Source: Phoronis australis (Eukaryota > Phoronida > Phoronidae). Taken from it: a stretch of 62,000 nucleotides of DNA. The DNA is taken from positions 120,278-182,277 of the forward strand of contig NMRA01000478.1 of NCBI GenBank assembly GCA_002633005.1. The letters are read 5' to 3'. The position numbers were made by a program, and so were the translations under genes. Positions 44,149 to 56,405 of the stretch are shown here, one piece after another; within the stretch, counting starts at the first letter, position 1; each line of letters begins with the position of its first letter. The notes under the pieces were generated by a model that saw only the letters and a program-made list of their open reading frames with translations, was not told the DNA's origin and searched no databases.

Positions 44149-45363
44149 ATGGGGAAGGACGCATTTTGCAGTGCGATAAATTGCATGAATTCATCCACGA
44201 AAACCCCAGACGTGTCATTTTTAGGTTTCCTAAGGATACAGAAAGGTAAGGATCATCTATTATTTAATGATATGATATATTGGCTTTCATTTTGTGTGTT
44301 CTGCTCACGGTTGTTAGACAAGTCGATCACAGTCCCGTTGCCACTGTTGTCTGCAGTGCAGGCTACTAGGCCTACTGTACAGCCGGGCTGCCGGCGGAAG
44401 GACTATGATGAACGTACGATGTGATCGTCAGCTTTTTGGATACTTACAGTCCATGAATTCCAAATCAAAATGTCACCCGTGCGATGGCAAGGATAATTTT
44501 AGAAAAACATACCCATGGCGATGGCCATGGGTAATATGACTGGTGACACGGCCATGGCACAATCAAAGCCACAGGGCCACAAGTCTGTCATGAGTCAAGT
44601 TAGAGAATCTGTGGGTCTCTGTGAAATGGTGAAAAAATCAAAATAATTTTAATGTGCCAGTTGGACCAATTAAGTTAAGCAGCGCGTCATTGAAAAAATA
44701 ATTCTATGTGTCAATCCGGATGCGGGGGCGCGGTGCTGTTAAAATATCCGTGGATCGACATTTGAGTCCGAGTTTTTTCAGTTGACACCAAAACGCTTTT
44801 GTCTCTATCACAATCACAGCACGACAGGAATTCTGTAGTGTAGTGCACTGTAGTGTAGGCTAACGGTCTTCTGTGAACCTAGCGAGTATGAGGTTTGTTC
44901 CTGAGTCTCTCCGGCAGTCATTGATTTCCGTTCAGGTGCAAGCGCTGGGAGCTGACCTTATGAATAGAGATGCAGCCTATTTGTCCAAGAACTGCATGTT
45001 ATACTCTCATCACTTCAAGGAGTCCATGTTCATGAATGAAGAACAAGCTGGTTTTGACTGCAGTGCCCGAACAATATTTGATGTCCCGATTCCACCAAAA
45101 ATGAGAATGATTATCGTCTCACATTTAGCAAGTAGGCCTATTGGAACATTACGTGTAGAAAGGACAATAAGTCAAAATCAGTCTGGTTTTCGTATTTTAC
45201 TAAGGTTGATCAGATTGAAACATTTTATGAATGGTTAGCCTGTGATTTGGAGAGAGCCAAAGTGGAACTGATGAATCATTCAGAGTCTGGATGGTGGGCT
45301 GAAATTTTGTTAAACCCAAGCTATCTGTATCATTTTGCTTCTCAATGGCAAACAGCTCTGTGA
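44149..45363 (+). pseudogene. spliced THAP-domain gene relic (two exons)
   Basis: Exon 1 (44149-44245) encodes MGKDAFCSAINCMNSSTKTP then DVSF, and with a one-base correction continues RFPKDTE, ending in the donor GAAAG|GTAAGG. Exon 2 follows the acceptor TTCCGTTCAG at 44936. The phase match gives ...CKRWEL as expected for the THAP helix, then after a shift YLSKNCMLYSHHFKESMF (second metal pair C...H) and SARTIFDVPIPPK, the conserved THAP end. Further downstream an open frame (45176-45363) contains YFTKVDQIETFYEWLACDLE and SGWWAEIL, unrecognised but coding-like. At least three frameshifts make it a pseudogene. It differs from the 14-kb and 40.7-kb THAP sequences, so it is a third lineage, transposon or host. 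Confidence 0.65.
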
Positions 45364-46726
45364 GTAAATTAGTTTTCAGCTTTATCTATAACGCATTTCT
45401 TTGGCGAAAAGTGCTGTTGTTTAGTAGTGAATTAATAGAGAGTGACAAGGTTGGTCAGATTTTTCTTGTTGTATTGGTTGGTATATATGTTGCCTATTTT
45501 GTACGTTTTTGGAGATTGTGATTAAGTTAAGCCCCAGTTGTGGCTAGGAATCAGATATGATCTTGTGGTCTGACTTTAATTTACATGAAATATTTACTGT
45601 TATTGATAATAGGAACAGTGGGTATATAAAATTAAAGTTTGGTTTTATCATCCAAGTCTTTTTAATTCAGTTTTGTATGAAGCTATGTGGGTAGTGAATA
45701 TTTTGATTGCTGTTCAGTACCTCTTAATTTTTTGTCATGACATTTTGAACTTTGAACTTTGACTAGTTATGATTGATGATATACTCAATGTTACTCCGTT
45801 TTTTAAGTTGTGAGCTATTCTATAGATTAGAAACTGACTTTTAACTTTTGGTGAGTGGGATTGAGTTTACCCTATACTGGCATGTCTAAGAAATAATGGA
45901 ATGTTCTAAAATTGTATTACGATTTTGTGGTAGTGACGAATTGCCCTGCTTTCTTCTTCTCACTTGTGTAACACCCACTGCACAAAATAATTGTCTGCAT
46001 TGCTAGTAGCCTGGTGCATTGAATGAAGAACACATGCGAAATTGTTGGGTGGAGATGAAACCAGCAGTGAGCTGGGAGCAACATATTTGTCAATAGTCAG
46101 GGAAGTAACCAAAATGTGTGACGATGGGAGGGGCTCAACACCTATGTGGCATACATACCCATTGGTTTTACCTGTTTAGCACTCCTCCCATGTAACTCCT
46201 CTGGGAGGGGGTCAACACCCATTTGATTCCCACCTGGTTTTTGCCTGGTACCCCCTTAGCTGGCACCTGGGAGGAATTCCCCTCTGAACCCCCAGGAGCA
46301 ATCATTCAAATTATGTAGTCCATGGAGATATGAACTGTAATAAGGAACAATAATTGCCTTGTTAAGAACTCAAGCATGAAACAAACCACGATGGATTTTG
46401 AAGGGAGCTTCAAGAGAGTAAAAAACAAATACTTGATTAAAATACATATTTTCCTTCTCATTCGATTGTAAGTGGATGTTAGTTTACGTATTCCAACCAT
46501 TTTCAATCACACAGTAATTTTATTGCACGTTGAATGTCATTAAAGTATGAATTTATGAGTGTTTACATTGTTCGGACTGCGCTCCTAACTTAGTGTTGAT
46601 TATCCACCTCTTGGAGCGCTAGTGTTTCGGCCGGCAACCATTGCGGCGAATGGTAAAATGGCGGAATGAACTCTCCTGTACTAGTACACTCCTTGATTCC
46701 AGTCTGTCTGGCTCATACCTGGCGTG
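45364..46726. other. no gene recognised
   Basis: AT-rich. A loose ~76-bp duplication GGGAGGGGSTCAACACCYAT occurs at about 46127 and 46203. No coding sequence. Confidence 0.4.
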
Positions 46727-46867
46727 CGTTCAGTAGACTCTAGGCCCTACGCTAGGACCTAGCTAAAACCTAGTCAAAGTCACGTGCTCTCATTTAAAAT
46801 GCATGGCAATATCTCACGTAATCTCACGAAGTCTTCCTTTTTAGCGAGGTCCTAGCGTTACTGAACG
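46727..46867. mobile_element. 141-bp palindromic MITE, full copy (CGTTCAGTA ends)
   Basis: Begins CGTTCAGTAGACTCTAGGCC and ends AGCGAGGTCCTAGCGTTACTG plus AACG. The ends are imperfect inverted repeats built on GTTCAGTAACGCTAGGACC. The middle AAGTCACGTGCTCTCATTTA is shared with copies at 50294 and 61663. No coding capacity. The TSD is not clear. Confidence 0.75.
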
Positions 46868-47970
46868 GGAGGCGGGTGTCTCAGGCTGAACAGCATTCAC
46901 CTAAGTAGGTCAAACTCAATTAAAAATAACGGCCAATCAGAAAATTTAAAAGGGCCTAGTTAGGCTGGGTTGCTTCAGACATTCCATATTGAGCATGGGA
47001 TTTTCCAGTCTTTCTGCACACCGGTAACTTATCTTGATTTACCTGTTGTTCTGAGGCCTCTTGTTTGAAATGGACACTTGATAATGAATTCAGAACACTT
47101 CTACCCATGTTTTAGTTGACTTATGGTCATATGTGTTGATTATTTGTGTTTATTTGCATGATATCAGAATGTTGAAAGCTGTTGTATTTTACACCATTAC
47201 CAGTGTTCCATTGGTCATCAGCAGCATATATCATAATTATTTTCCTGATTGTTATGATAGAGATGAAGCTGATTTTATGAGCTTCACAATGATGTACATT
47301 CTGGCCAAATGGACTGGGGGATGAGAAAATAGATGTAGCACTTTCATCGCTAATAGCGTTGCTTGGGTGAGATTGTCAAAATTTACCAAAATTTCTAATC
47401 TTGCGTTTTCATCAAATCGAATATTAATATCATATGAGTTTTAATTCATCGATGCAGTAGAATAATTTCGTTACTTTGAACACTCGGTTATTTCTCTAAT
47501 TGTTTGAGTTACGGGCAGCGGCAAGTTAAACATCCGCTGATTTTGTCAGACTACTTTCTCCAAGCAACCCGCAACGGCGCGCATTCCTAGCACAGAAGCA
47601 CGGTTTATCTCGAAAAAAATTCTGCTCTGACAGCATGTAGTTGTCCATGCCTCGCGCGCGCGTGCGTGCATTCTCATCGCATCCTGGAACACCGCCCACG
47701 TCGCCGCTCAGTGTCCTCTCGCAAGACATCACACCTTTCCGACTTCTCTACACTCTGCCACAGTGCTACGAAAGGTAGCACTGTGGAATGTTGTCTAATA
47801 ACATGGCTTCTCATTGGTGAAAGTAGTGAATCCGACGTCATAACATTCATTCGTTCCAATTGGTTGAAATCTAGGAAACCTTTTCAGTTTACTGTTACGT
47901 AGTATGGCGACCATCTTTCACTTGAACACAGTTGTAATTTATTAAAACGGACAGTGATCGAAGTAAACAA
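46868..47970. other. no gene recognised
   Basis: Includes a short GC/GT alternating tract at about 47653-47668 and small unrecognised frames. Nothing called. Confidence 0.35.
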
Positions 47971-48176
47971 AATGAAGGAAACGCCAATCCAGTGGCTTAA
48001 GCCCAAACACGTTCAGTTCATAGGAGGCGTGTGCAAGTGGTGTTAACTGCACTAGTTTAAACAGCGTCCACATAACGCTCAAACCTAGCGACAACTCTTT
48101 TCAGAAGTAACTTGTTCTATGGTAAATCTGTGTGCAGACGGCACTTTAAAATCCACGTGTGATAAGCTTGCTTTGG
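47971..48176 (+). pseudogene. very degenerate THAP-like remnant (tentative)
   Basis: GVNCTSLNSVHITLKPSDNS (one frame, ~48039-48098) and KSVCRRHFKIHV (~48126-48161) have the C...C and C-x2-H-F elements of a THAP domain, but with stops and a frame change between them and no recognised W or P signature. It may be chance. Confidence 0.2.
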
Positions 48177-50293
48177 GAGGTAGAATTTGTGAGACGCTGA
48201 AGTTTCAAAATACGTGACTGTGTTTTTGTTAGAGACATAAGTGGCCTGTCAAGGAGGAAGAGTTTCTCATGACATTTATGCTACAGGGGACAAATTTTGT
48301 AAAATAAAAGACTAGATGTTTTTGACAAAAACAGTAAATATATTACTAACAGCAATTTAAGTATATTTCCAACCTTATTCACAAAAATTGGCCATTTTTA
48401 CAAAATTTCACTTGTGTCTAGCAAAATACCTTATCTTCATTCTCGGGGAACTTCAAATACGAAATATATACTGCGTAGCGAGAAGAAAAAAGATTTCGGA
48501 GAACCACCTTGGAACCGCACAACCGCGTGGATATTTGTTTAGCACTTATCCAAGGTCAAAGGTTAAAGGACTTTCAAGTAAATCGAGTCTCCCGTCAGGT
48601 ACAGAACAGCTTCGGTATACCCTCAGTCCTTTCATTCACAAATTCGCCATAACATTGAACCAACGAGGTGTGGTTATATGATAGAATGGTCCCGGGGAAA
48701 ACGAATACAAAACGTAGTTTTTATCCTAAGGGAGTTGTGGGTCTACATGCATACGACCGTTGACGTTGAAAACAAATGCTACGAGTTGCCTCAGGCCTCA
48801 GTCTGATGAACACAGAAAGTTGTGAAAAGAGATAAATCCTCCCCATTATTCTTTAATTCAATTATAAAGTTAACATTTCGATGTTTCGATTTCATGTTAA
48901 CGACTTACTTTAACCACCAATTCAATTTTTGTTATCCATTTCTTAATTGGTTTGGTATCAGTCTCCCAGCACGTGACGTGTACAGGCTATGAACTGTGAC
49001 CTACTTTTCTAAGTAGGTCGTACAAAACGGCAAAAGTTGGCTGCGAAAGATAGGTCTATTTGAGGTTTTAATCATATTTAAGTTAGTTACGCACTGCAAA
49101 ATTAGTTGACATTGTAAGAAAACATTGAAATAGGTGACATAGTTAAGGATTCTATAGGTTATGTATACCGAAAACAAGTTTTCACAGAATAATTAACCAA
49201 AGACAGAGATTTTCACGTGTCCCAGATTAATCGGCTTTTTCTCGGCTTCGGCGAATCGACTTTATTTGAACTTAGGAACACGAGTTCTCAAAAATGGCTC
49301 GATGGATTTCGCTGAAACTTCCCAAACTTAATATTTAGTCACCAATCTCAAAAACGCTGTTAGGATTTTTGATATAAAAGCTTAGTTTTTGTGTAATGTG
49401 ACAAAGACGAATACGACTTCAATTTTTTACAAAAATACCTTACGTTTTTCGAGTTGATTTGTCATAGAAACCAAACGAACAAACTAATCGAAAATTCCTA
49501 ACAGCATTTTTGAGGTAATTGATGAAGTTTTCATTTAATAAAGGTTTCGTTAAAATCGACCGAGGGGTTATTTTGCTATGAATGTACCTTTCTTAAAAAT
49601 AATTTTTTTACTTAAAAAAGCTTTTTACGTAAAAATGATAATGACAAATAAATAAAAAAGTATATTTATATTTACTGGTCTTTGTTCTTTCAGAAAATAT
49701 TTACTTTTACTGGTTGACAAAGCTTAGTTTTTTTGATATAAGTGTTAGAATGGAGGCCACTAAATAAGGTTGGACATAACCTTAAAAATGTACAATGAAG
49801 ACATAGTTCAGTCATAAACAAACAAAAATATAAACTATGAAGCAGGTTTTGGTCAAATCTATCTGAATCGCATAATAGAGTAAACATCTGCTCACCAAAA
49901 GAAACAAAATACAAGTACATGTGTACAATAATACAAGAACATGAGGCCAGGAATATTTACACACCATCAGCAGGTATGTAACTACTGCCTTCGAATAAAT
50001 ATTAAAGACAATTTTCCGTTAAACAGGGGATAGTACAAAATTGACAATAAATTTAAAGTAATTTACCATATCCACGTTTGTGTGCCAGTCAAAGTATCCA
50101 AATTTAATTAGCACCTGAGGACCCCCATGGAAAGAAGTGTGAACTGATGGGGCTACCCTCATTGTAAATATTACGTTAATAAAATAATAAATACATAAAT
50201 TTAAAGTGTGCTTATAGCAGCTACATGTAAACATTAGGGTAGTTGTCGTACCACGCAGTCATACCTCGGTAATGACAATGACATTTAAGTAGA
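48177..50293. other. 2.1-kb stretch without recognised genes
   Basis: AT-rich, only short frames, for example 97 codons at 48388-48681, with no recognisable motif. Confidence 0.4.
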
Positions 50294-50368
50294 GTTCAGT
50301 AACGCTAGGACCTACGCTAGTACCTCGCTAAAATCTAGTCAAAGTCACATGTTCTCATTTAAAATGCA
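50294..50368. mobile_element. truncated copy of the CGTTCAGTA MITE
   Basis: GTTCAGTAACGCTAGGACC followed by AAGTCACATGTTCTCATTTA matches the left half of 46727-46867. The right half is missing. Confidence 0.7.
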
Positions 50369-52147
50369 CTTATAATTCCTTGATCTTAATCGCAAACATG
50401 TCCCACAATTGAGCAAATTAACCAAACACTTCAGATCAAATTGTCGTAAAATGTACCTCCAAAATTTAAAAGGTTGTGTCTGTCAGATATTGACTGTGGG
50501 TTTGTTTAAAAGGTAGCATGCTTTGATATTGTGCGTAGATGGAGAGTGAATAATCAAATCCAGTAATTAATTTATTATATGATAACCTCTAATTAGACAA
50601 GTGGAACCTGTTGTTAATTAAGTAATCAACTACAAAGAAAAGTAGCTACACTAGCGCCCTCTTTAAAGATAACTTTAATCAATCAACCCAAATAATCAAA
50701 TGTCTTATCTGCTATCCAAGCTAGGACTCTCCACTTGTTAGATGTCTGTCGTGTTGGTGAATCGTCGAACTACACACACACTGTATAGCGACAGTGTACT
50801 TGCTGTTCACCGTCTCTGGTGATGCAACACTTGCAGGCAATTTCTTCTACCCGCGATTCCTCTTGCTGGTAACAGTCTCTGGCTGATGACGCAACACTTC
50901 AGGTACTACCTTACTACCCACAATGCAAGTGACAAGCTCCTAGTTAACTTCCTGTTCGTTAAGGTGGTACTGAATCGTTAGGCTGCGGCCGCGGCCAATG
51001 TGCACTGCCAAAATATTGAAATTTTGGGGTAGGCCAAGTTTGGGGGCATTTTGTAGGTGGGCATTGCAGGTAGGTTCAGTGAATGTGGTTTGTTTGTATT
51101 TGTGAACATGCTGTGAATACAAAAGGCCACTTTCTTGGCTGTAGCTGCACTCTTCTTCAAGATGGCGGCCCCCGGCTGCAATTGTGCATTGTTGGGTAGC
51201 GACTGAAAAATTGACTGTGATTTTAGGTAGCCCTCAAACAAGCAAGAATTGCCAAAAAGTAGTTGGATGACAGTACTTTTGAACCACATTTTCGGAATGG
51301 GTAGGAAATTTGCTTTCAGACTCTAATGTTGGCTTTAGTTGTGCATCGGCAGGGAAGTGGTGTTTTTGGGGTGAAAAGTGCCGATTTTGCATTTTTTGCC
51401 CTTATTTTTCTTAGTCTGGCTTGGTTCTTAGTGGGAATGAAATGGTCAAAAATGCAAGAGAAAATAAAGTTTCTGTGCTCATCTGCAGGGCTTTTTATGT
51501 GAAATAATTGAAAACATGTCATTCTTTGCATCCTGTTTTTGACAGAGTGAAGAAAAGGTGACAAATCAAGTGATGTGTGTTTTGCTGAGCAAAACCCAGT
51601 GAGAACTGTTTTGTGCCTCCTAACCCTTGCCCTACCCTCTGACACAGCGCCAACTATACTGCAAAGTGGCCCTGTGGAAACATGATGAACGACACACGGA
51701 ATTCCGTGTGTGGGCATCAATGCGCTTGCCTTAGTTTTACTTCCGATGTAAACAAATTTGTTCACTGTGTGCGTGAAAAGGTAATTGTTATATTGCTTTG
51801 TGTTCTGTTGCACTGGAATTATAATCATTTTGATGGAGTGCATTTGGACTCATCCTGAATCTAATTACTAATTTTAGACGTTTTATGTTCGCGTTAGTTG
51901 TTTTATGCTCGAAAGTGAACTTTCTAAGTCGTCATAGTTGGGTCTGCGACCGGCGCCAAGCCGGCTAGTAAGCCTGACTAAGTCCAAGCGCGAGCGTGTT
52001 CGGTAGCTCTATGTTTAAAAAATACCATGGTAAGCACCTGTGGTGCCAAGCGGTTTAGCCTTGCCTTTTTATTGTCTTCTGTCTTTACAGCCTTCATTAC
52101 AACTTCGCCAGAGTGTTTTTAGGTTTTTGATGTGAGGAATTGTTACT
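50369..52147. other. no gene recognised
   Basis: A 175-codon reverse frame at 51316-51843 is the longest unexplained frame here, but its composition is uneven and no domain or splice context supports it. Not called. Confidence 0.35.
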
Positions 52148-52480
52148 TTGTCTAATATCAGATCAGATGGTGTTTTTGTGAGCCAGAGGCTGAAGACTGT
52201 GCTTGTGTTTGATAAGTTGTTAGGATACAGTTCAAACTTTTCAGGTGATCAAGGCATGTCACGTAATACACCTGTGAAGACTCAGAGTCGATCTTGCTGT
52301 GTCTGCAACTGTCCACTCACCAAGGGACGTTTTTCTATTATGGAATCTGATTCGGGAAGAACCAAACAACTCGCAAAACATTTAGCATTGTAAGGTGGTG
52401 TCAATATTTTTGAGGGGAGTATCTGCGTAAGTTGTGAAAGACTCTTACAGACGATTCACACCAAAGTGACTCATTTCAAA
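52148..52480 (+). pseudogene. Cys-rich zinc-binding protein fragment
   Basis: After SRNTPVKTQSRSCCVCNCPL, TKGRFSIMESDSG, KQLAKHLAL and a TAA stop (52391-52393), the same frame continues GGVNIFEGSICVSCERLLQT and IHTKVTHFK. The CxxC...CxxC pairs about 45 residues apart look like a four-cysteine zinc site of the kind found at the N-terminus of transposon-associated proteins in marine invertebrates. The continuation across the stop shows decay of one coding unit. Weak coding-like pieces follow to about 52.76 kb. The family name is not known to me. Confidence 0.45.
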
Positions 52481-53296
52481 TAAAAAATTGAACAAACTCA
52501 GAAGTTGTACAGACCCAAAAGTTGTGCGGTGGAGAGCCCAACTGTACCCTCGGCCAGATCTTAAGTTAGCGGTGACCATCGCAGAGAAAACGGTCGCACA
52601 CTTTTTGAGTTACAGTCAGCATGAGCTGTTCAAGAAATACAAAAACGCGCACCAGCTGATGAAAATATTTGCAGTGATTTAGCTAAAGAAATCACTGAAC
52701 ACTTCTCAACATCTACAGGTGCATCTTCGTCTAAAATGAGGTTGTTGAAAGAGCTTCTAGTATTTTGAAGGATGAATAACTCAATGACTTTGCATAACAA
52801 TTTATAGTGACATTTACAGTCATTGAAGTTGCATGCAATCAGGTGGTTCTGGACATAACACTGTCCAATTTTAATTCCAAGACTCAGTTAATGAGCCTCT
52901 ACTGGAAAGCTCCCACTTTGGTGAGTTTTACAGATTTGCACACGAGTCTCTCCCATTTGTATTACTTTCCTCTTTACTTTTAACACCGGCCTTAAAATTA
53001 TTTCTGAACATTCTGCTTGTTTTATACATTCCTGATTCCTGAAAGAAATGATTAGTTTATTTGGTGCGAAATTGTGGGTAGTCGTCGTGGTTCCACTTAA
53101 TCTATTAAGCCGCAACATGTGATAAAAAGACGGTAAAAGAACTAGGCAAGTGCAAGTAAACACATCAAAACTTGTATTTAGGGTTATTAGGAAAGAGTAA
53201 ATACAGAAGCGCTTCTTATATGGCATGGCAAGATTATTCATTATAGAGAGGAAAAAACAAAATGCAGTTGCTGGGCAATATGTCAAGTCAGCTTAC
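52481..53296. other. no further gene recognised
   Basis: Probably the rest of the decayed Cys-rich element up to about 52.8 kb. A reverse frame of 132 codons at 52888-53286 has no recognisable motif. Confidence 0.35.
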
Positions 53297-53713
53297 GTTT
53301 GTATGCTGGCCAAGTCTTCACAATTTATTTTATGTTGGGCCTGTCAGTTGAAGACATAATAACTGCTGGGTTTTTCAATTGGAGATGATAAGAAATGTCT
53401 TTCACCGTTCTTGCAGTCGCTGTGGCAGTTAAGGCACAAAAAACTGCCTGTGTTAACATCACCTACAGCTTCCTCAGTTCCTGAAATTTGGGGCGGAAAT
53501 TGTCGCCCCAACTCACGATGCATTGAGCTTCGTCAACAACTACAAATCTTACGCATTTACACCATTCGGCTGCCAGGATACGTTTAGGAAAAGACACAAA
53601 TTGTTCCGGATGACCAAGTACATATCGGTATATGTCACTTGAACGACCAGCACTGCTGTCATCCTCACCATCTTCGCTGTTTGTCGACTCCACTTCAGGT
53701 TCTGTATGCACTT
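53297..53713 (-). pseudogene. RecQ-type DNA helicase exon fragment
   Basis: A reverse-strand exon between the acceptor TTTTTTGTTCCAG (ending at 53714) and the donor CAAAC|GTAAGC (53296). It encodes an acidic Ser-rich stretch (EVESTNSEDGEDDSSAG), YVLGHPEQFVSFPKRIL, motif II VVVDEAQCIVSWGDNFRPKF (Walker B DEAQ where most RecQs have DEAH) and motif III VFCALTATATARTVKDISYH, then SSTDRPNIK. Order and spacing are those of RecQ superfamily 2 helicases. A TAG (53465-53463) lies between motifs II and III and a TAA (53327-53325) after RPNIK. Motif I with the ATP-binding Lys and motifs IV-VI are not found. It is a broken copy, probably of one of the multicopy RecQ-like genes of marine invertebrates. 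Confidence 0.75.
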
Positions 53714-54530
53714 CTGGAACAAAAAAGTAGTAAGAATAGAGATTAGCATACAATGACACCATTTTCTGTAAATGTGCCATTTTGATCGCACCCCTCATTT
53801 TGGCAGTTTTCATGGATGCATTTTCTAAGTTGGACTATACAAGACCATCATCTGAACCTCTGTTGCTCCAGGTTATTCAGGTGCTTGAAAGCTTAAGTTA
53901 TTTTATGAGAGGTGCAACTAAAAGTGGCAGCTAACAGTTTTTAATTTGAATTAATTTCTACAAAGAATATCTAATATGATTATAACAAAAAAAACAGAAA
54001 ACAAACAAATTACGTTTTTTCTTGTCGTGGACTAGGGGTGGCATTACCTGTGCATGGAATGAGTCAATTTTAGGGACACAAGACCAACTTGACACCACAA
54101 AACTGCCTGTTTGTCAATTGTCAGGTGATATCTCCATTGGGTATTGGCTTGGTGGTACTGACTTGCTTTCAAGTTCAATGGTAGAATGGCTCGTCAGACC
54201 TAACACCTAAATTCTAGTATTTGGCAGAAACTCGTGTAAGTGTTGCATTCGCTCCCCTGATCCCTTTCATTAAGTTGTAAAGGCGCTTGCCTCCAGGTTG
54301 CCACAGGTCATCACATATGTACCCAGGTAGACAGTAACCATCACATCAATTTCGAGGGATGGTGACACTGTCTAGCACTCAGGCCCATTACGAAAACCTT
54401 ATCAGAGTGGAGCGGATATAACCGACGTAGAATTGTCGTGAGGACTTGAAGGGGACCTCAGGGGTCTCACGCTTCACTGGCTTATCTACACTAATTTGAA
54501 AAGGCTTTGCCCATGCAGTCACACATTGTG
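53714..54530. other. no gene recognised
   Basis: I looked on the reverse strand for a RecQ exon with motif I (GKS) and did not find one. Confidence 0.4.
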
Positions 54531-54609
54531 CAGTGGCGGATCTACGTTTTCAGTAAGGGGGGTTGAGGATTCCCGCAAAGGTCGAATCCGAGGCGTGTGG
54601 CGCCGAGCG
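54531..54609 (-). repeat. end of a GGCGGATCTACG-family repeat, inverted
   Basis: CAGTGGCGGATCTACGTTTT followed by a G-run resembles the terminal part of the 24247 and 58352 elements in opposite orientation. It runs into the N at 54610. Confidence 0.45.
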
Positions 54610-54991
54610 NCCTGGAGTTTTTCTTAAGATAATTAAAAACCCTTCTCGATTTCGTCACATGAACTTGGCTCATAAGTTTCGTGAAACCATATTTGTCCAC
54701 ATCTGGGTATGAGTCACACCACCAGCAAAAATTTTTGTTGGAACATCTGTTTACACACACCTCTTCAGCATACGAAAAAGTGTGGTGTGTACACAGGGGC
54801 TTAGACAAAAAACAAATATTCAAGAGCATAAGGAGCACCGAAGGGGCGTAAAAAACTTGAATATCAGATGATCGCAACAGCCTCAAGCTGTTTAAGAACG
54901 AAGACCTGTACTGTTAGTTCGAAATAAACATGTGTTCAGTCTCGTTACGAGAAAAACTGGTGAAAGATGGTGCTCTCAGCTCATAGTCTAT
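54610..54991. other. gap base and unassigned sequence
   Basis: A single N lies at 54610. A reverse frame of 114 codons spans the N (54542-54886) and is Cys-rich (CVNRCSNKNFCWWC), but it reads into the repeat at its C-terminus, so I do not call a gene. Confidence 0.35.
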
Positions 54992-55440
54992 TATTAAAAG
55001 CGACAATAAATAATTAAGTATCACTTTATTACACTGAATCACGTTGACAACAATTAAAAAACGTCAAATGTATCAGGAAACAAATCATCTGAAAACAGTT
55101 TCACGAAACATTCTGTACATAGTGGTGAAAAGATATACAGCAGCAGTTCGCAGAGGGACCAGATGTACACTGAGAGTACACAAAAACTCTGGCCTGGACC
55201 GTCACGAGACCAAAAGTACACCTATGCTTATTATCTCTGTAAAAATAGTCGATCTGTCGCGGGACCAAACAGTACTGGCTGAGATAAATAGTTTTACAAA
55301 GTACACTTTGGTAAAAAACATCACAAGACTAGTTAGGTCGCCGAAGGACCACAAGTACACTGAAACTCGACATCTACACAAATCAAGCTGGTCTGGTCCG
55401 TCGCGAGACCTAAAGCGTACTTTACAAAAAACTTTGAATT
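54992..55440. repeat. dispersed repeat, copy 2, with internal GAGACC periodicity
   Basis: Collinear with 23803-24152 up to about 55336, then extends with another similar block. TGGACCGTCACGAGACCAAA, CTGTCGCGGGACCAAACAGT and TGGTCCGTCGCGAGACCTAA are three related phrases spaced by about 65-140 bp, so the element is itself built of diverged subrepeats. An open forward frame of 132 codons spans it; I cannot assign it. Confidence 0.8.
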
Positions 55441-56129
55441 GAAAACTTCGCTCTAGACACTTTTTAATCCCCAGTGGTTGCTCATACGTGTAGTTTACAC
55501 ATCTGCAGCCTATTTCACAAAGGTGGTTTAACAAATTCAGGTTGAAGATTTAAACCTGGTCTCCCTAAAACTGGTCTAATTTTAGACCTGACTTGCATTT
55601 CACCAACATGGTTTAAGAGTCTGAAAGCCTGGTTTTGCTAGACCAGGGAGCTGGTTCAGTAAAACTAGGTTTAAAGTATCAAAGGCTACCCACTGTGTCG
55701 AGCTGGGCAAACCCGACAAAGAAACTATTGAAGTATTTCAATGAAACCTTGATCACGTGGGTATACAACGACATATGCCAGTAGAATCAGTGCAGACATT
55801 TTCGACAAAGGTCTGAAAGCATTTCTCATGAGGAAAATGTACACACACACATAAAGAGCATGCTCACGATTAGATGTGACATGATAAATGCCCAAATTTA
55901 TGTCCGTGCCATTTTAGTGTTTATTTTTCGCTGTCAAAGGGGGACAAGGCCCCTTCCCGGCAACATTAAATCGGAGAACAGTGAAGGTGGAACTCAGTCA
56001 GACGAATCAGGTGATGCTGCCATAAGTCAAATCTGTAGCGCTTGCGACGATGAGCCCTGCTCGACAAGTCGTATTCTGAGGAATCCGCAGGATACACTCC
56101 AGCACGTACTGGTCTACGGATAGGCGGGT

Positions 56130-56405
56130 CCAGGGGTGTCATGGGGTCCGGAGCCCTCCTTTTCCCTTGATTTTAGTGATATCAAATCTATAATTTTCAA
56201 ATTGTTGACTTGGTTCACCCTTTCAAAAAGTCCTTGACCGCCCCCCCCCCGTTTAAAAAATCCTAGGATAGACCGATTAATGATTTTGCAAGTGTGGCAT
56301 TGTCTGGGCAATACCTTATTAAGTATTCAATTTAAGTCCTTTTTTCGAAGCTCATTTATTTGAGAAAAGCTCATTTCAAATGAGAAGGTGTTTAGATCCG
56401 CCCCT
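56130..56405. repeat. repeat insertion ending in GATCCGCCCCTGC
   Basis: Lies inside the composite element. It contains a C-run (56239-56249) and ends with AGATCCGCCCCTGC, resembling ends of the GGATC-type repeats at 3.5, 24.3, 30.8 and 58.4 kb. The boundaries are approximate. Confidence 0.4.

Noticed and set aside
51316-51843. 175-codon reverse-strand open frame
   Set aside because: No domain, signal peptide or splice context, uneven composition, and overlapping noise frames. Judged a chance ORF in moderately GC-richer DNA.
54542-54886. Cys-rich 114-codon reverse frame as a secreted peptide or toxin-like gene
   Set aside because: It crosses an N and ends within a dispersed repeat. The Cys cluster alone (CVNRC...CWWC) is not sufficient and there is no clear signal peptide cleavage context.
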